A DNA stretch of 46,394 bases from Alkalicoccus luteus (lineage in GTDB: Bacteria > Bacillota > Bacilli > Bacillales > Salisediminibacteriaceae): the NCBI RefSeq assembly GCF_012034335.1, contig NZ_JAATHJ010000026.1, forward strand, positions 1-46,394. Direction: 5' to 3'. The position numbers and the translations under genes were made by a program. Below the pieces are notes generated by a model. It was given only the letters and a program-made list of their open reading frames with translations, was not told where the DNA came from and did no database searches. Position 1 is the first letter of the stretch. Each line of letters starts with the position of its first letter. Positions 31,595-39,606 of the stretch are shown here, piece after piece.

Positions 31595-31996
31595 ATGCAG
31601 GTGACCCAATTTACTGACGTAGCCTTGAAAATCCTGCTTTATTCCGCGGAACACCATACGAAAAAAGTGACGTCCAGCGAAGTAGCCGATCATCACCAGC
31701 TAGCTGTGTCGCACGTCCGCAAAGCAATTCACCACCTGCAGCAGCTTTCGTATATTCGCACGTACAGAGGAAAAACTGGCGGCATCACCCTCACGACAAA
31801 AGCATGGGAGTCGACGATTGGTGACATTGTCCGCGACGTGGAACCGGTGCGTGAGATTGATATGTACATTCCTCCTCACGCCGATCAGGACCGCGAGCTG
31901 CAGCTGTTAATGTACCGGGGCATTCAGCGATTTTATCGCTACTTGGATAACTATACGCTGGAGGATGTCATGCGTGAGAAGAGTACACTTGTTTAA
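31595..31996 (+). CDS. Rrf2 family transcriptional regulator without cysteines
   Basis: This 133-residue regulator has an Rrf2-type winged helix: FTDVALKILLYSAEHHTKKV, then SSEVADHHQLAVSHVRKAIHHLQQLSYI and the wing RGKTGGITL. It is closest in pattern to NsrR-like members, but no cysteine is present in the whole protein. The Fe-S cluster ligands of NsrR and IscR are therefore missing, and it cannot sense NO or Fe-S status in the usual way. GGAGG lies nine bases before the ATG. It follows the sortase by 83 bases, so read-through from the surface operon is possible. The signal and targets are unknown. Confidence 0.88.
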   Translation: MQVTQFTDVALKILLYSAEHHTKKVTSSEVADHHQLAVSHVRKAIHHLQQLSYIRTYRGKTGGITLTTKAWESTIGDIVRDVEPVREIDMYIPPHADQDRELQLLMYRGIQRFYRYLDNYTLEDVMREKSTLV

Positions 31997-32045
31997 GCTT
32001 CTTACTCTCCATTCGCTCTTATATCGAACGGTCCATTTTCACGTA

Positions 32046-32076
32046 CAAAAGTCCGGCATAGGGGGAAATGCCGGAC
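32046..32076 (-). terminator. Terminator of the YusW-like lipoprotein gene
   Basis: GTCCGGCAT (32051-32059) pairs with ATGCCGGAC (32068-32076), followed on the minus strand by TTTTGT. It lies between the convergent Rrf2 and lipoprotein genes. Confidence 0.85.
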
Positions 32077-32088
32077 TAAGTCATGCGA

Positions 32089-32748
32089 TTACTCGTTGTT
32101 ATCCTCGGTATCAAATCCAACATCGTTTTCATCATTACCTTCGCCGTCATCTTCTGCTTGCCAGCTCCACTCGGTTGCATCCTCATGCTCCGGGAAATCA
32201 ATCGTCAGGTCATAGCTTTCAATGTCCTCTTCGCTGAAATCAAACGTATCCGCTACGGCTGTTAGTACTTCCTCTTCGTCACTCGCAGCGTCAATCATGA
32301 AGTCTGATAAGTAAGCCTCCATTTCTTCTGCCGCTTCTTCGCCCTCAAGCTCAAGGTCGTCACCAGAAACGGTCGCATCCGGTGTGTCATCTTCATTTTC
32401 TGCCGGCGTGTACGTGAAGGTCCACTGACTGTCGTCCACGAGCGTTACATTCAGATCAAAATCCTCTACATCCTGATCCATCACAGCTTCGCTCTCTTCT
32501 TCGTCCATGTCATTATTCAACTCGTTTGTTTCATCATTCGTTTCCAAATCATCATTGTTGTTTATCTCGTTGTCATTTTTATTATTGTCTGCCATATCGA
32601 CTTCAGGTTCTTCGTTTACTTCTTCTTCCTGATTGTTTTCTCCACCAAGGTTATTACCGTTATTTGCTTCGTCATTCTCTCCTCCGTTACATGCTGCCAG
32701 GGTAAGTAATGCAGCCGTCGTCGTCATACTAATCGTGAATTTCTTCAT
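32089..32748 (-). CDS. YusW-like lipoprotein
   Basis: This 219-residue predicted lipoprotein has signal MKKFTISMTTTAALLTLAAC, with C20 lipidated. Residues ~21-95 are a low-complexity N/E/D-rich linker. The C-terminal domain (~95-205, FDLNVTLVDDSQWTFTYTPA then EEAAEEMEAYLSDFMID and YDLTIDFPEHEDATEWSW) resembles the YusW-like domain seen in Bacillus lipoproteins of unknown role. Helpful details are the opening beta strand with W and the paired acidic helix. Its own terminator follows. The linker is acidic like that of the lipoprotein at 13899-15170. Assignment to YusW is by pattern only. Confidence 0.7.
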   Translation of the reverse strand: MKKFTISMTTTAALLTLAACNGGENDEANNGNNLGGENNQEEEVNEEPEVDMADNNKNDNEINNNDDLETNDETNELNNDMDEEESEAVMDQDVEDFDLNVTLVDDSQWTFTYTPAENEDDTPDATVSGDDLELEGEEAAEEMEAYLSDFMIDAASDEEEVLTAVADTFDFSEEDIESYDLTIDFPEHEDATEWSWQAEDDGEGNDENDVGFDTEDNNE

Positions 32749-32935
32749 GATATCCCTTCCTTCGCTTTTAAGTAGTCGTTATCATGCAGCGAGTGCGCTG
32801 CCAACGTAAACACCCTCTACCCTTCTGCGAAAACCACCAAAACGTCTCAGGCTAAAAAACGAACGTTAGCAACCCCCTTTGGGCTTCTTTCGTCCTGACT
32901 TCCACTTACCCCCGCTTATTACTAAAGCAGCGCAA

Positions 32936-32964
32936 GAGAAAAAGAGCATGCAGCTGCACGCTCT
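32936..32964 (-). terminator. Possible minus-strand terminator in a gene-free stretch
   Basis: AGAGC (32943-32947) pairs with GCTCT (32960-32964), with an inner TGCA/TGCA pairing, followed on the minus strand by TTTTTC. It could end transcripts coming from the Xre gene at 33327-33584. The remaining bases 32765-33040 hold no credible gene. Confidence 0.5.
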
Positions 32965-33042
32965 CTTTAACTCATTTTATAAACACCCACCGGTTGCAAG
33001 TGCGGAGAAGCTACCTTGGCCCTAAAATAGCAATAGACCTAA

Positions 33043-33192
33043 GCTACACAGGGGCTCACTTTACCTTTTGATTCAAATGTCCGTCGGCTAAAAGAAATTG
33101 AATATGGTTTTACAGAAGCGGCGGAACAGTTGCAGAAGATCGGGATCAACCTTTTAGTCATTGTTCACGAAGAAGCCTATTTGCTGCCGTGA
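33043..33192 (+). pseudogene. C-terminal relic of an unknown gene
   Basis: After a TAA at 33040-33042 a frame stays open for 49 codons to TGA at 33190-33192. It has no ATG, and the only GTG/TTG codons are far inside. It reads FDSNVRRLKEIEYGFTEAAE and then QKIGINLLVIVHEEAYLLP, which looks like real protein sequence. A hairpin with a T-run follows (33248-33278). The family is not recognised. Confidence 0.35.
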
Positions 33193-33247
33193 CTTCAACA
33201 TCTGACAAACTAGTCCTGCTTTTTTAACATGTCATACACGAAACGAA

Positions 33248-33278
33248 ACCGGGCCCTTAGCGAAAGGGTCCGGTTTTA
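33248..33278 (+). terminator. Hairpin terminator after the relic
   Basis: ACCGGGCCCTT (33248-33258) pairs with AAGGGTCCGGT (33264-33274, one G-T pair) and is followed by TTT on the plus strand. It could also stop minus-strand transcripts of the Xre gene. Confidence 0.65.
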
Positions 33279-33326
33279 TCCAATGATTCATTCAATTATC
33301 ATTTATTCTCCGCACTTTCCTGATTA

Positions 33327-33584
33327 TCAGCAGGGGCAAAGGGATGCCTCTCCTCCGTGCGCCGTGTCGGCTTCGTCTTCTTCAATTCGTGAAACGACTT
33401 CCTCTAACGGTACCTGTAAGACTGCTGCTATGCGGCTTGCTACTTTAATAGAAGGATTTTTGCGGTATCCCCGCTCTAAGTAATTCAAATACGATTTGGA
33501 GATCCCACATCGATTTGCCATCTCTTCGAGTGAAAGCTTTCTATTTTGTCTCCCCTGTAAAATTAATTCCGCCAAACGATTCAT
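33327..33584 (-). CDS. Xre-type helix-turn-helix regulator
   Basis: This is an 85-residue DNA-binding protein. The Xre HTH covers about residues 8-62: LILQGRQNRKLSLEEMANRC, then GISKSYLNYLERGYRKNPSI, with the usual Gln/Leu/Glu spacing. A short acidic tail (EEDEADTAHGG) ends in SLCPC, two cysteines that could bind metal or form a disulfide. The ATG at 33584 is preferred because AGAGGTGG lies a few bases upstream; the GTG at 33593 overlaps that site. A perfect inverted repeat (33605-33630) overlaps its -10 TATACT, suggesting autorepression. It marks the left border of the mobile-element zone. Confidence 0.85.
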   Translation of the reverse strand: MNRLAELILQGRQNRKLSLEEMANRCGISKSYLNYLERGYRKNPSIKVASRIAAVLQVPLEEVVSRIEEDEADTAHGGEASLCPC

Positions 33585-33604
33585 ATGACCCACCTCTCGA
33601 AAGT

Positions 33605-33630
33605 ATAGCGCAATGTCCCGATTGCGCTAT
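33605..33630. promoter_or_regulatory. Operator-like palindrome over the Xre promoter
   Basis: ATAGCGCAAT (33605-33614) and ATTGCGCTAT (33621-33630) form a perfect 10-bp inverted repeat with a 6-nt spacer. On the minus strand one arm runs into TATACT, a good -10 element about 20 bases before the start codon. This is the expected design of an Xre autoregulatory site. The following 33640-33980 is AT-rich and holds no gene. Confidence 0.7.
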
Positions 33631-33989
33631 CATAAACGTTCCGTATACATCTTGATTTAGAGTTCACCTTTTTTCTATTATCTGGTTCTAAAGGGAATAA
33701 CATTTAAGGCAAGTATTATTATAGCAAGAGGATACCCAATTTTGCAAGACAAAAAGAACTATATTAAGTAATAATATGTAAGGAATTTTGAGGCTTATTT
33801 GAGATTGTAGCTAATAGACCCATCTTATTAGGTCTACTCTATTTTAGATATATAATAAAGAAATTTTTACCATTAAAAACTAGCTTTAGGCTTTATGTAG
33901 AGGTAATATAATGTATGGAGGAGGGATAACTAAAAGAACACTAGATAAAATCTGTCTGAACGATGATCATTAAGCGGGGAGAGAAACCA

Positions 33990-34141
33990 GTGACAAGTCG
34001 GTCTTACATATCAACCATGACAAAGCCTAGGGAATTCGCTAAGGCCCTTCAGAGAGCCATGGAAGAAAACCTTCTGTTCTGTTAGAGGCAGTTGGTGCTG
34101 AAGCGAACAATCAGGTGCTAAAAGCGATCGCGCTTCAGTGA
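33990..34141 (+). pseudogene. Frameshifted SpoVS/Alba-like relic
   Basis: A GTG at 33990 after GGGGAGAG begins VTSRSYISTMTKPREFAKAL and runs to a stop after 31 codons. In the +2 frame it continues as AVGAEANNQVLKAIALQ. Together these follow the SpoVS pattern, in which a Ser/Pro-led helix is followed by the conserved 'A(I/V)GAxAxNQAxKAxAxA' block. A frameshift has removed the middle, and the 3' end is replaced by unrelated sequence beginning near GCGATCGC. It is non-functional as read. Confidence 0.6.
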
Positions 34142-34342
34142 CCCTTCTTCAACCACAATAGGTGTCTGAGTGGAGCTTGTTATCACTACACCCTCACGAT
34201 CAGCGAGGATGTCGATCGATTTGGTGATACGAATGGTTTCTTCATACAGGCCTGGCTCCAACACGATAGTGTCTTCAGTCTGTGCAGCATCGAATGCCGA
34301 TTGTATCGCATGATAATCTGCTAATCCGTCAAATAACAGGAA
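34130..34342 (-). pseudogene. Fragment of a right-handed beta-helix protein
   Basis: On the minus strand, directly after a stop (34343-34345), about 70 codons stay open without an ATG. They read FDGLADYHAIQSAFDAAQTE, then DTIVLEPGLYEETIRITKSI and VVITSSTQTPIVVEEG. This is the usual opening of pectate-lyase-like or NosD-like parallel beta-helix domains ('AIQxAidaAxxgDTIxvepGxYxExixI'). The rest of the gene is missing. It abuts the SpoVS relic tail to tail. Confidence 0.6.
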
Positions 34343-34407
34343 TTATCTACATATGTGCAGAATCGTTATCTAGAAACTAACAGTTATCGAAGGAGAATAA
34401 TGAAACC

Positions 34408-34731
34408 ATGACAGCTACCATCGAAATCGAAAGCATGCGTAAAGAAGGCCGTTTCATATGTGGAAGTCTTCTATTAACTAGCGAAAACAAAAAGGAAGTA
34501 CTCGATGTGGAATGTCTTATGAAAGATGATCACTCCGGGTTTGAATATGTCTTTTTAAACGGTGTAAACATCATGAGTCATGTTCGTGAGGTTGATAAAA
34601 AGCACGTACACCAACAACCAGTCAGTATCTCTGCTGTCGAACAAGCAGCCAAAAAGTTAACAATCAATTTTTACAAAAGTGACAGCATCTACTATAAGAA
34701 GTGCTTGTTTCATTATACTCAGTTGAATTAG
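34408..34731 (+). CDS. Unrecognised 107-residue protein
   Basis: This is a small cytosolic protein with no signal peptide, starting MTATIEIESMRKEGRFICGS. It is predicted to be mostly beta in the first half, with a short helix (ISAVEQAAKKL) and a Tyr/Lys-rich C terminus. I recognise no family. The GAAGGAG site is 12 bases from this ATG but only four from an earlier ATG that starts a three-codon frame (ATGAAACCATGA). The stop of that frame overlaps the real start, so the gene may be translationally coupled to a minimal leader. It lies between relics and the first IS21 element. Confidence 0.55.
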   Translation: MTATIEIESMRKEGRFICGSLLLTSENKKEVLDVECLMKDDHSGFEYVFLNGVNIMSHVREVDKKHVHQQPVSISAVEQAAKKLTINFYKSDSIYYKKCLFHYTQLN

Positions 34732-34986
34732 TTAGCTAAGATGCGACCAGAAGCATATCATCTAGCAGTCTGTCATGTATGGCTTCCTATATAGTTAGGA
34801 GAACCAGATTTTCCATTATCAGACACAGGGATGTTTTCCGCCGTACGCTGATCACCTCTTTATAAGTCCTACAGTACATATACAAATAAATCGATTATGA
34901 ACGATTTTAACTATGTGAAACATGGTTGTAACCGTCAAGTAGAATAGAGCACTTTTTCACAAATAAGATAGATCAAGATTTCCCAA

Positions 34987-35760
34987 TTAAGACAGACCAC
35001 CCTTTTCGGAAAAAATCGTTTTTCGGTACTTCATGCGGATGCTGTCTGTCTCGTCTCCAAATGTGATGATTTCGCTCCGATGGAGCAGGCGATCTAAAAT
35101 AGCTGTCGTCAACGTTGGATCACCGAGGAGCTTCCCCCATTCATTCGGTCCTTTGTTTGACGTTAAGATAAAGGCAGCTTTATCGTATAGGTCGTAGATG
35201 AATTGGAAAAACAAATGGGCTTCGTGCGCTTCATACGTCATGTACATGACGTCATCAATAATGATCAGATCCGATCCAATGATTCGCTTATAACGGGTGT
35301 TGGATTTTTTGATATGCTCTCTCGTTTTCAAGATATACATAAGGTGCGCCATGGACACAAACGAAACTTGGAAGCCTTGTTGCACTGCATGAACGCCTAA
35401 TGCGACGGACAGGTGCGTTTTACCTGCACCTGTCGGTCCCATTAAAATCAATGTGAAATCATCTTCGACCCAATGCAATTCTTTCAACACATGAAATTCC
35501 TTTTCCCCTAAAGCGTTTTGTTCCTTAAGATCATAGCCGTCCAGCGTCTTCACTTCCGGGAAATCCGCCCATTTCATCAAACGCTCGACCGCCTTCTGTT
35601 CCCGGCATTGTAGTTCGTAGGAAAGAAGTTCATGCGTGAACTCGTGATAGGTCCAACCTTTTGCTTCTGCCTTACGTAGAAGGGTGGGTAACTCTTTTGC
35701 CGTTTCTGCCAATCGTAAGGTTCGGCATTGTTGTTGTAAGGAATCAAAAGGATGGCTCAT
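34987..35760 (-). CDS. istB: IS21 helper ATPase IstB (element 1)
   Basis: This 257-residue DnaC-like AAA+ protein assists IstA in strand transfer by remodelling target DNA. Walker A is GPTGAGKTH, Walker B is LIIIDDV, and the later SNKGPNEWGKLLGDP fits the sensor-1 region. GGAGGG lies eight bases before the ATG. It is separated by 29 bases from istA and is co-transcribed with it. The frame is intact. It is quite diverged from the two other istB genes in this window. Confidence 0.93.
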   Translation of the reverse strand: MSHPFDSLQQQCRTLRLAETAKELPTLLRKAEAKGWTYHEFTHELLSYELQCREQKAVERLMKWADFPEVKTLDGYDLKEQNALGEKEFHVLKELHWVEDDFTLILMGPTGAGKTHLSVALGVHAVQQGFQVSFVSMAHLMYILKTREHIKKSNTRYKRIIGSDLIIIDDVMYMTYEAHEAHLFFQFIYDLYDKAAFILTSNKGPNEWGKLLGDPTLTTAILDRLLHRSEIITFGDETDSIRMKYRKTIFSEKGGLS

Positions 35761-35789
35761 GATTTCCGCCCTCCACTCAAGACGCTTAG

Positions 35790-37304
35790 CTAGGTCGCAC
35801 TGGAGCGTTCGGGTGCTGCCAGATCGATGTACTTTTGATTCAGTGGCATGTCAGAAGCAAGAGGTTTTTGGCTTTGCACTTCTAGGGAGTAAACAATATC
35901 ACGAAAATCATTACCGCTGATTAATTGCAGCTTCTGCACCTCTTTCAACGCGCTATCGGCATTCGTTGGATATCGGCAGATGGCTATTTGAATCACTTTC
36001 AGCTGATCAACCAAATGCCGTGGATACTTTTCCGAAAGGGCTTCGATAAACCATTGGATGCCCGTTTTATCTGAAAAAGCATCGGTCAGCTGATGAACCA
36101 AGAGGCTCCGTGTTGATTCTTTCTTCTCCCGGTGTAGTGGATCGGAAATGACCAAGCCTTTTTCCAGTGAGAGTGCGTGCTGAGCCAAGATCGGTCCCGT
36201 AGGTTTCAGTCGTATTACGAGCGTCTGGTCGTCTGTTACTTGAAGATAGGCTTTATTCGCTGATGTTTCTTGGTACGTTCCTGACGGAACGCTGTAACGA
36301 TTCTGCAGGTAGCGAACGACATTGTCCTTCTGAATGTTTCTTGTTCTAGTGATAGGGAGGACTTCCTCAAACAAGTAACTTGTTGAGACGTTCCGCAAGT
36401 GTTGCTTTTCCAGGGCGTGCACTTCGGAAGGTCTCTTTTTTATGTTGTGGTGAACCTTGTGATTACCGGTGCGATCTAACCAAGCCAGACAGGCGTCATT
36501 CCAAGTGTCCAATGTCTCGAATAGTCGATGTTTGCTGAAGTTGTATTTTACAAACTTCACGACCTGCTCCACTTTCCCTTTTGATTCCAGATCGCTTTTT
36601 CGGCACAAGTATATCTGAAAGCCTCGAGCTGCTTGATACTTGGTAAACGCTGCGGTCAAGATGAGATCTCGCGCATTCTCACTTACGGCAAGTAAAGCAT
36701 CTTGGTCGTACACCATCTCCACGGGCATCCCCTCGTAATAAACAAAGGCATTTTCATGACATCTCACAACATCCGATGTTCGAAAAGGCCGATCCAGCCA
36801 CTCAACATATTTGTACCGGGAATGGGACAAGATGAAGGCAATAAAGTAGAGGCGTTTTCTTCCGCCTGTCGTTGTTTCGACGACTGTTTGGCCAAAATCC
36901 ACCTGGGCCTGCTGGCCCGGCAAACTTTCTGGAATTGATGCATACTCCCGCTCTCTCACCGTTTTTGGAATGTGGTAGATCTCCCGTAACTCCTTAACGT
37001 TATTTCGTACCGTATTCTCTGTTGTCTCGTTGAACTGCATTCGTTCCTCCAGCCAGTCATAAATTTGAGCGCCCGTTAGATCTGGATGCTCCTGCAGCCA
37101 CTTGAGAATCTCATCCCGAAAGGGATCCAACTTCTTAGAACGTGTACGAAGGGAAACAAGAAAATCTTCAAACTCCTCTGGCTCCATGCCTATGTATTCC
37201 TTCACCGTATTTCTCGACATCTTCAGTTTCTTAGCAATGGCATTAATAGAAAAACCTAGATCTTGCAGCTTACGAACTTCTGCATATTTCATGAATCTGC
37301 TCAC
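35790..37304 (-). CDS. istA: IS21 transposase IstA (element 1)
   Basis: This 504-residue DDE transposase has an N-terminal helix-turn-helix (FSINAIAKKLKMSRNTVKEYI, about residues 15-40) and an rve integrase core. The catalytic residues are the Asp in QAQVDFGQ, the Asp in VYDQDALL and the Glu in DLESKGKVEQVVKF. A C-terminal beta domain (NRYSVPSGTYQ) follows. The reading frame is complete. The start is probably the GTG at 37304 or the ATG four codons inside. The outer end repeat expected beyond the start is missing. Confidence 0.93.
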   Translation of the reverse strand: MSRFMKYAEVRKLQDLGFSINAIAKKLKMSRNTVKEYIGMEPEEFEDFLVSLRTRSKKLDPFRDEILKWLQEHPDLTGAQIYDWLEERMQFNETTENTVRNNVKELREIYHIPKTVREREYASIPESLPGQQAQVDFGQTVVETTTGGRKRLYFIAFILSHSRYKYVEWLDRPFRTSDVVRCHENAFVYYEGMPVEMVYDQDALLAVSENARDLILTAAFTKYQAARGFQIYLCRKSDLESKGKVEQVVKFVKYNFSKHRLFETLDTWNDACLAWLDRTGNHKVHHNIKKRPSEVHALEKQHLRNVSTSYLFEEVLPITRTRNIQKDNVVRYLQNRYSVPSGTYQETSANKAYLQVTDDQTLVIRLKPTGPILAQHALSLEKGLVISDPLHREKKESTRSLLVHQLTDAFSDKTGIQWFIEALSEKYPRHLVDQLKVIQIAICRYPTNADSALKEVQKLQLISGNDFRDIVYSLEVQSQKPLASDMPLNQKYIDLAAPERSSAT

Positions 37305-37346
37305 TCCAATTTCCTCACCTTCAATAAACTAGGATAGCCTGAATAT

Positions 37347-37434
37347 TGCATTTGATTTGTACCAGTCCTGCAATCTTTTGTACCACTCCTTGCAGAGCTT
37401 TGTACCACCTTTTGCGGAGTCGTGTACCAACCTC
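37347..37434. repeat. Four 22-nt end repeats of IS21 element 2
   Basis: Units start at 37347, 37369, 37391 and 37413, each TGCA (or TGCG) followed by a GTACCA block 12 bases on. The exact 22-nt period, about two helical turns, fits side-by-side IstA binding. Confidence 0.8.
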
Positions 37435-38718
37435 CTGTATACTAAATGAGCATGCCTGCTTTTTTCGGTGTGACATTTGTTTACAGGAGGTTTTCTATGT
37501 TTCCATACCGCTATATGCTGGAACTACACGGAGAAGAGCGAAGTCTACGGACGATCGCGGCCATGACTAGGCATTCCCGTCAGAAAGTAACAGAAGTCAT
37601 TCGGTTGGCAGAAAAGCGGGGGTTGTCGTTGCCAATGGATGATGACATGACCGACCCCTGGTTAGAAGATTTTCTGTATCCAGAAAAGAAAGTCGAAGCT
37701 TCAGGTCGTCACCGGATGGATTTTGATTACATTCATACGGAACTGGCCAAGCCCCACGTGACACTTACACTACTTCATAAGGAGTATCTCCGTCAGGCAC
37801 AGGAAGAGGGTGCTATTCCATATGCCTATCGAACGTTCACCGAACATTATCACAACTTTGCACGAAAGCATAAGGCCACCATGCGGATCCGACGAAAACC
37901 AGGAGAATTGCTTGAAGTGGATTGGGCTGGAACGACATTGTTCGTTCAGGATCCAGATTCTGGAGAAAGGATCCCCGTTTATGTTTTCGTTGCGTCCCTC
38001 CCTTGTTCCCAACTTGCCTATGTTGAAGGTTCTTTTTCAATGGATTTACCTGCCTGGATCAAGCTTCATCAGAACGCTTTCGCTTATTTCAACGGCGTTC
38101 CCCACATCCTCGTTCCTGATAATTTAAAGACAGGCGTTACCAAACATACCTCCAAAGAATTAGTCATTAACAAAACATATGCCGAGATGGCTCGGCACTA
38201 TGGAACTGTGGTCATGCCGGCACGAGTCCGTTCGCCGCGTGACAAGGCTTCTGTTGAAAGCTCTGTCGGCCGTCTCTACTTGGATCATCGCTGCTCTTCG
38301 ATCGACGACTTGCTTTTCATTAGACGAACTCAATCAAGAGATCCGCACAAAACTGGAGGCTTTCAACCACCGCCCATTTACCAAAAAAGAAGGATCGCGC
38401 TGGTCAGCATTTCTCGAAGAAGAACAATTTTCCCTCCTTCCTATGCCAGAAACACGATACTCGCTTGCCGAATGGCGGACAGCGAAAGTACAGCCGGATT
38501 ATCACATTGCCGTGAAAGGCATGTTTCATTCCGTTCCCTATGACTACATTGGATACCGGGTAGAGGTCAACGTATCGGAAGAGAGCGTAGAAATCTATTT
38601 TAATCATATGCGAATTGCTTCTCATCCCACCTTGATCGGAACGTATGGCCAGCCACCGGACGGTGCCGGAACATATGCCGGACACGCATTGATTACGGCC
38701 ATGAATTTTTACCATGTC

Positions 38719-38780
38719 TGCCATCTTATTTACCACACCGTGCCAGTTCCTTTACCACTACTTGCCATACTTTTTTACCA
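38719..38780. repeat. Left-end 22-nt repeats of element 3
   Basis: There are three units TGCCA-N8-(T)TACCA at 38719, 38741 and 38763. The inverted set is at 41239-41283. Confidence 0.85.
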
Positions 38781-38856
38781 AGGCAACCTGATAAGCCCTA
38801 CAGACTAGGAGCTATAGGTCTGCAGGGCTTTCTTTTTGTGCCGTAGAACGGAGTTC

Positions 38857-39606
38857 CTATCTCTGACCTAAATCATGACGCTCGCGCATGGAGACATCAC
38901 CATCGATCATTATTTGGTAGGAGTCATGGATAATTCTGTCTAGAATTGCTTCCGCGATCGTTTCGTTTCCCAGCTTCAAATGCCATCCACTCGGATCGAT
39001 TTGAGAACAGTAAATCGTCGAAACTGTTTTATGACGGGATTCAGAGATTTCGAGTAAAATGGCTGCCTCATCAGTCGAAAGATCCGTCAATAACCACTCA
39101 TCCAAGATGAGTAAATCTACCTTCGTGTATTTTTTGATAAGCTTCCGGTAACTGCCATCAGCTGCCAGTTTCGCTAGCGTCAGTTCGTCCAGCAGCTCGG
39201 GTAACCGGATGTATTTTACCTTAAAAGACTGCCGGCAAGCTGATATTCCAAAGGCCGTCGCCAGGTAGGTTTTTCCGGATCCTGTCGGACCCTTTAAGAT
39301 GATGTTATGGCCATCCAAGAGATAAGTACCACTCGCTAGCTTCAGTATTTGCTCTTTGTTCAAGCGACGATCGGCATGATACTCGATATCTTCAATACAG
39401 GCGGTGGCATCTAAAAAGGAAGCTGCTTTCATCAATCTTTGGAGTTTGTTACTTTTCCGGCGTGAATACTCTAAATCGACAAGCAACGAAAAGCGCTCAT
39501 CAAAATCCATCTGTTGAAAATCTCGCTTGGCGATCTGTTCCTCATAGGCCTGCGCCATGCCATCCAATTTCATTTCATTCAACTTGGTCATCGTCTGCTC
39601 ATTCAT
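38857..39606 (-). CDS. istB: IS21 helper ATPase IstB (element 3)
   Basis: This 249-residue AAA+ transposition helper has Walker A GPTGSGKTY, Walker B LLILDEW, and STIYCSQIDPSGWHLKLG near the sensor region. The ATG at 39606 overlaps the istA stop (ATGAATGA) and has GGAGGG ten bases upstream; the earlier in-frame start at 39651 lies inside istA. It is intact. Its closest relative in the window is IstB of element 2 (same DEWLL and YCSQ signatures), so the two elements belong to the same IS21 subgroup. Confidence 0.92.
   Translation of the reverse strand: MNEQTMTKLNEMKLDGMAQAYEEQIAKRDFQQMDFDERFSLLVDLEYSRRKSNKLQRLMKAASFLDATACIEDIEYHADRRLNKEQILKLASGTYLLDGHNIILKGPTGSGKTYLATAFGISACRQSFKVKYIRLPELLDELTLAKLAADGSYRKLIKKYTKVDLLILDEWLLTDLSTDEAAILLEISESRHKTVSTIYCSQIDPSGWHLKLGNETIAEAILDRIIHDSYQIMIDGDVSMRERHDLGQR

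Larger units (their letters stand above)
34910..37320 (-). mobile_element. IS21-family element 1 (right end not found)
   Basis: istA and istB lie on the minus strand. To the left, 34910-34985 holds short repeats spaced ~24 nt (such as CAAATAAGATAG and CAATTAAGACAG), which fit an IS21 transposase-binding end; the exact tip was not fixed. On the right, only ~36 bases separate the istA start from the repeat block of the next element, so the matching end is absent. The element is probably immobile by itself. Confidence 0.7.

Noticed and set aside
31595-31996. NO-sensing NsrR
   Set aside because: All cysteine ligands are missing.
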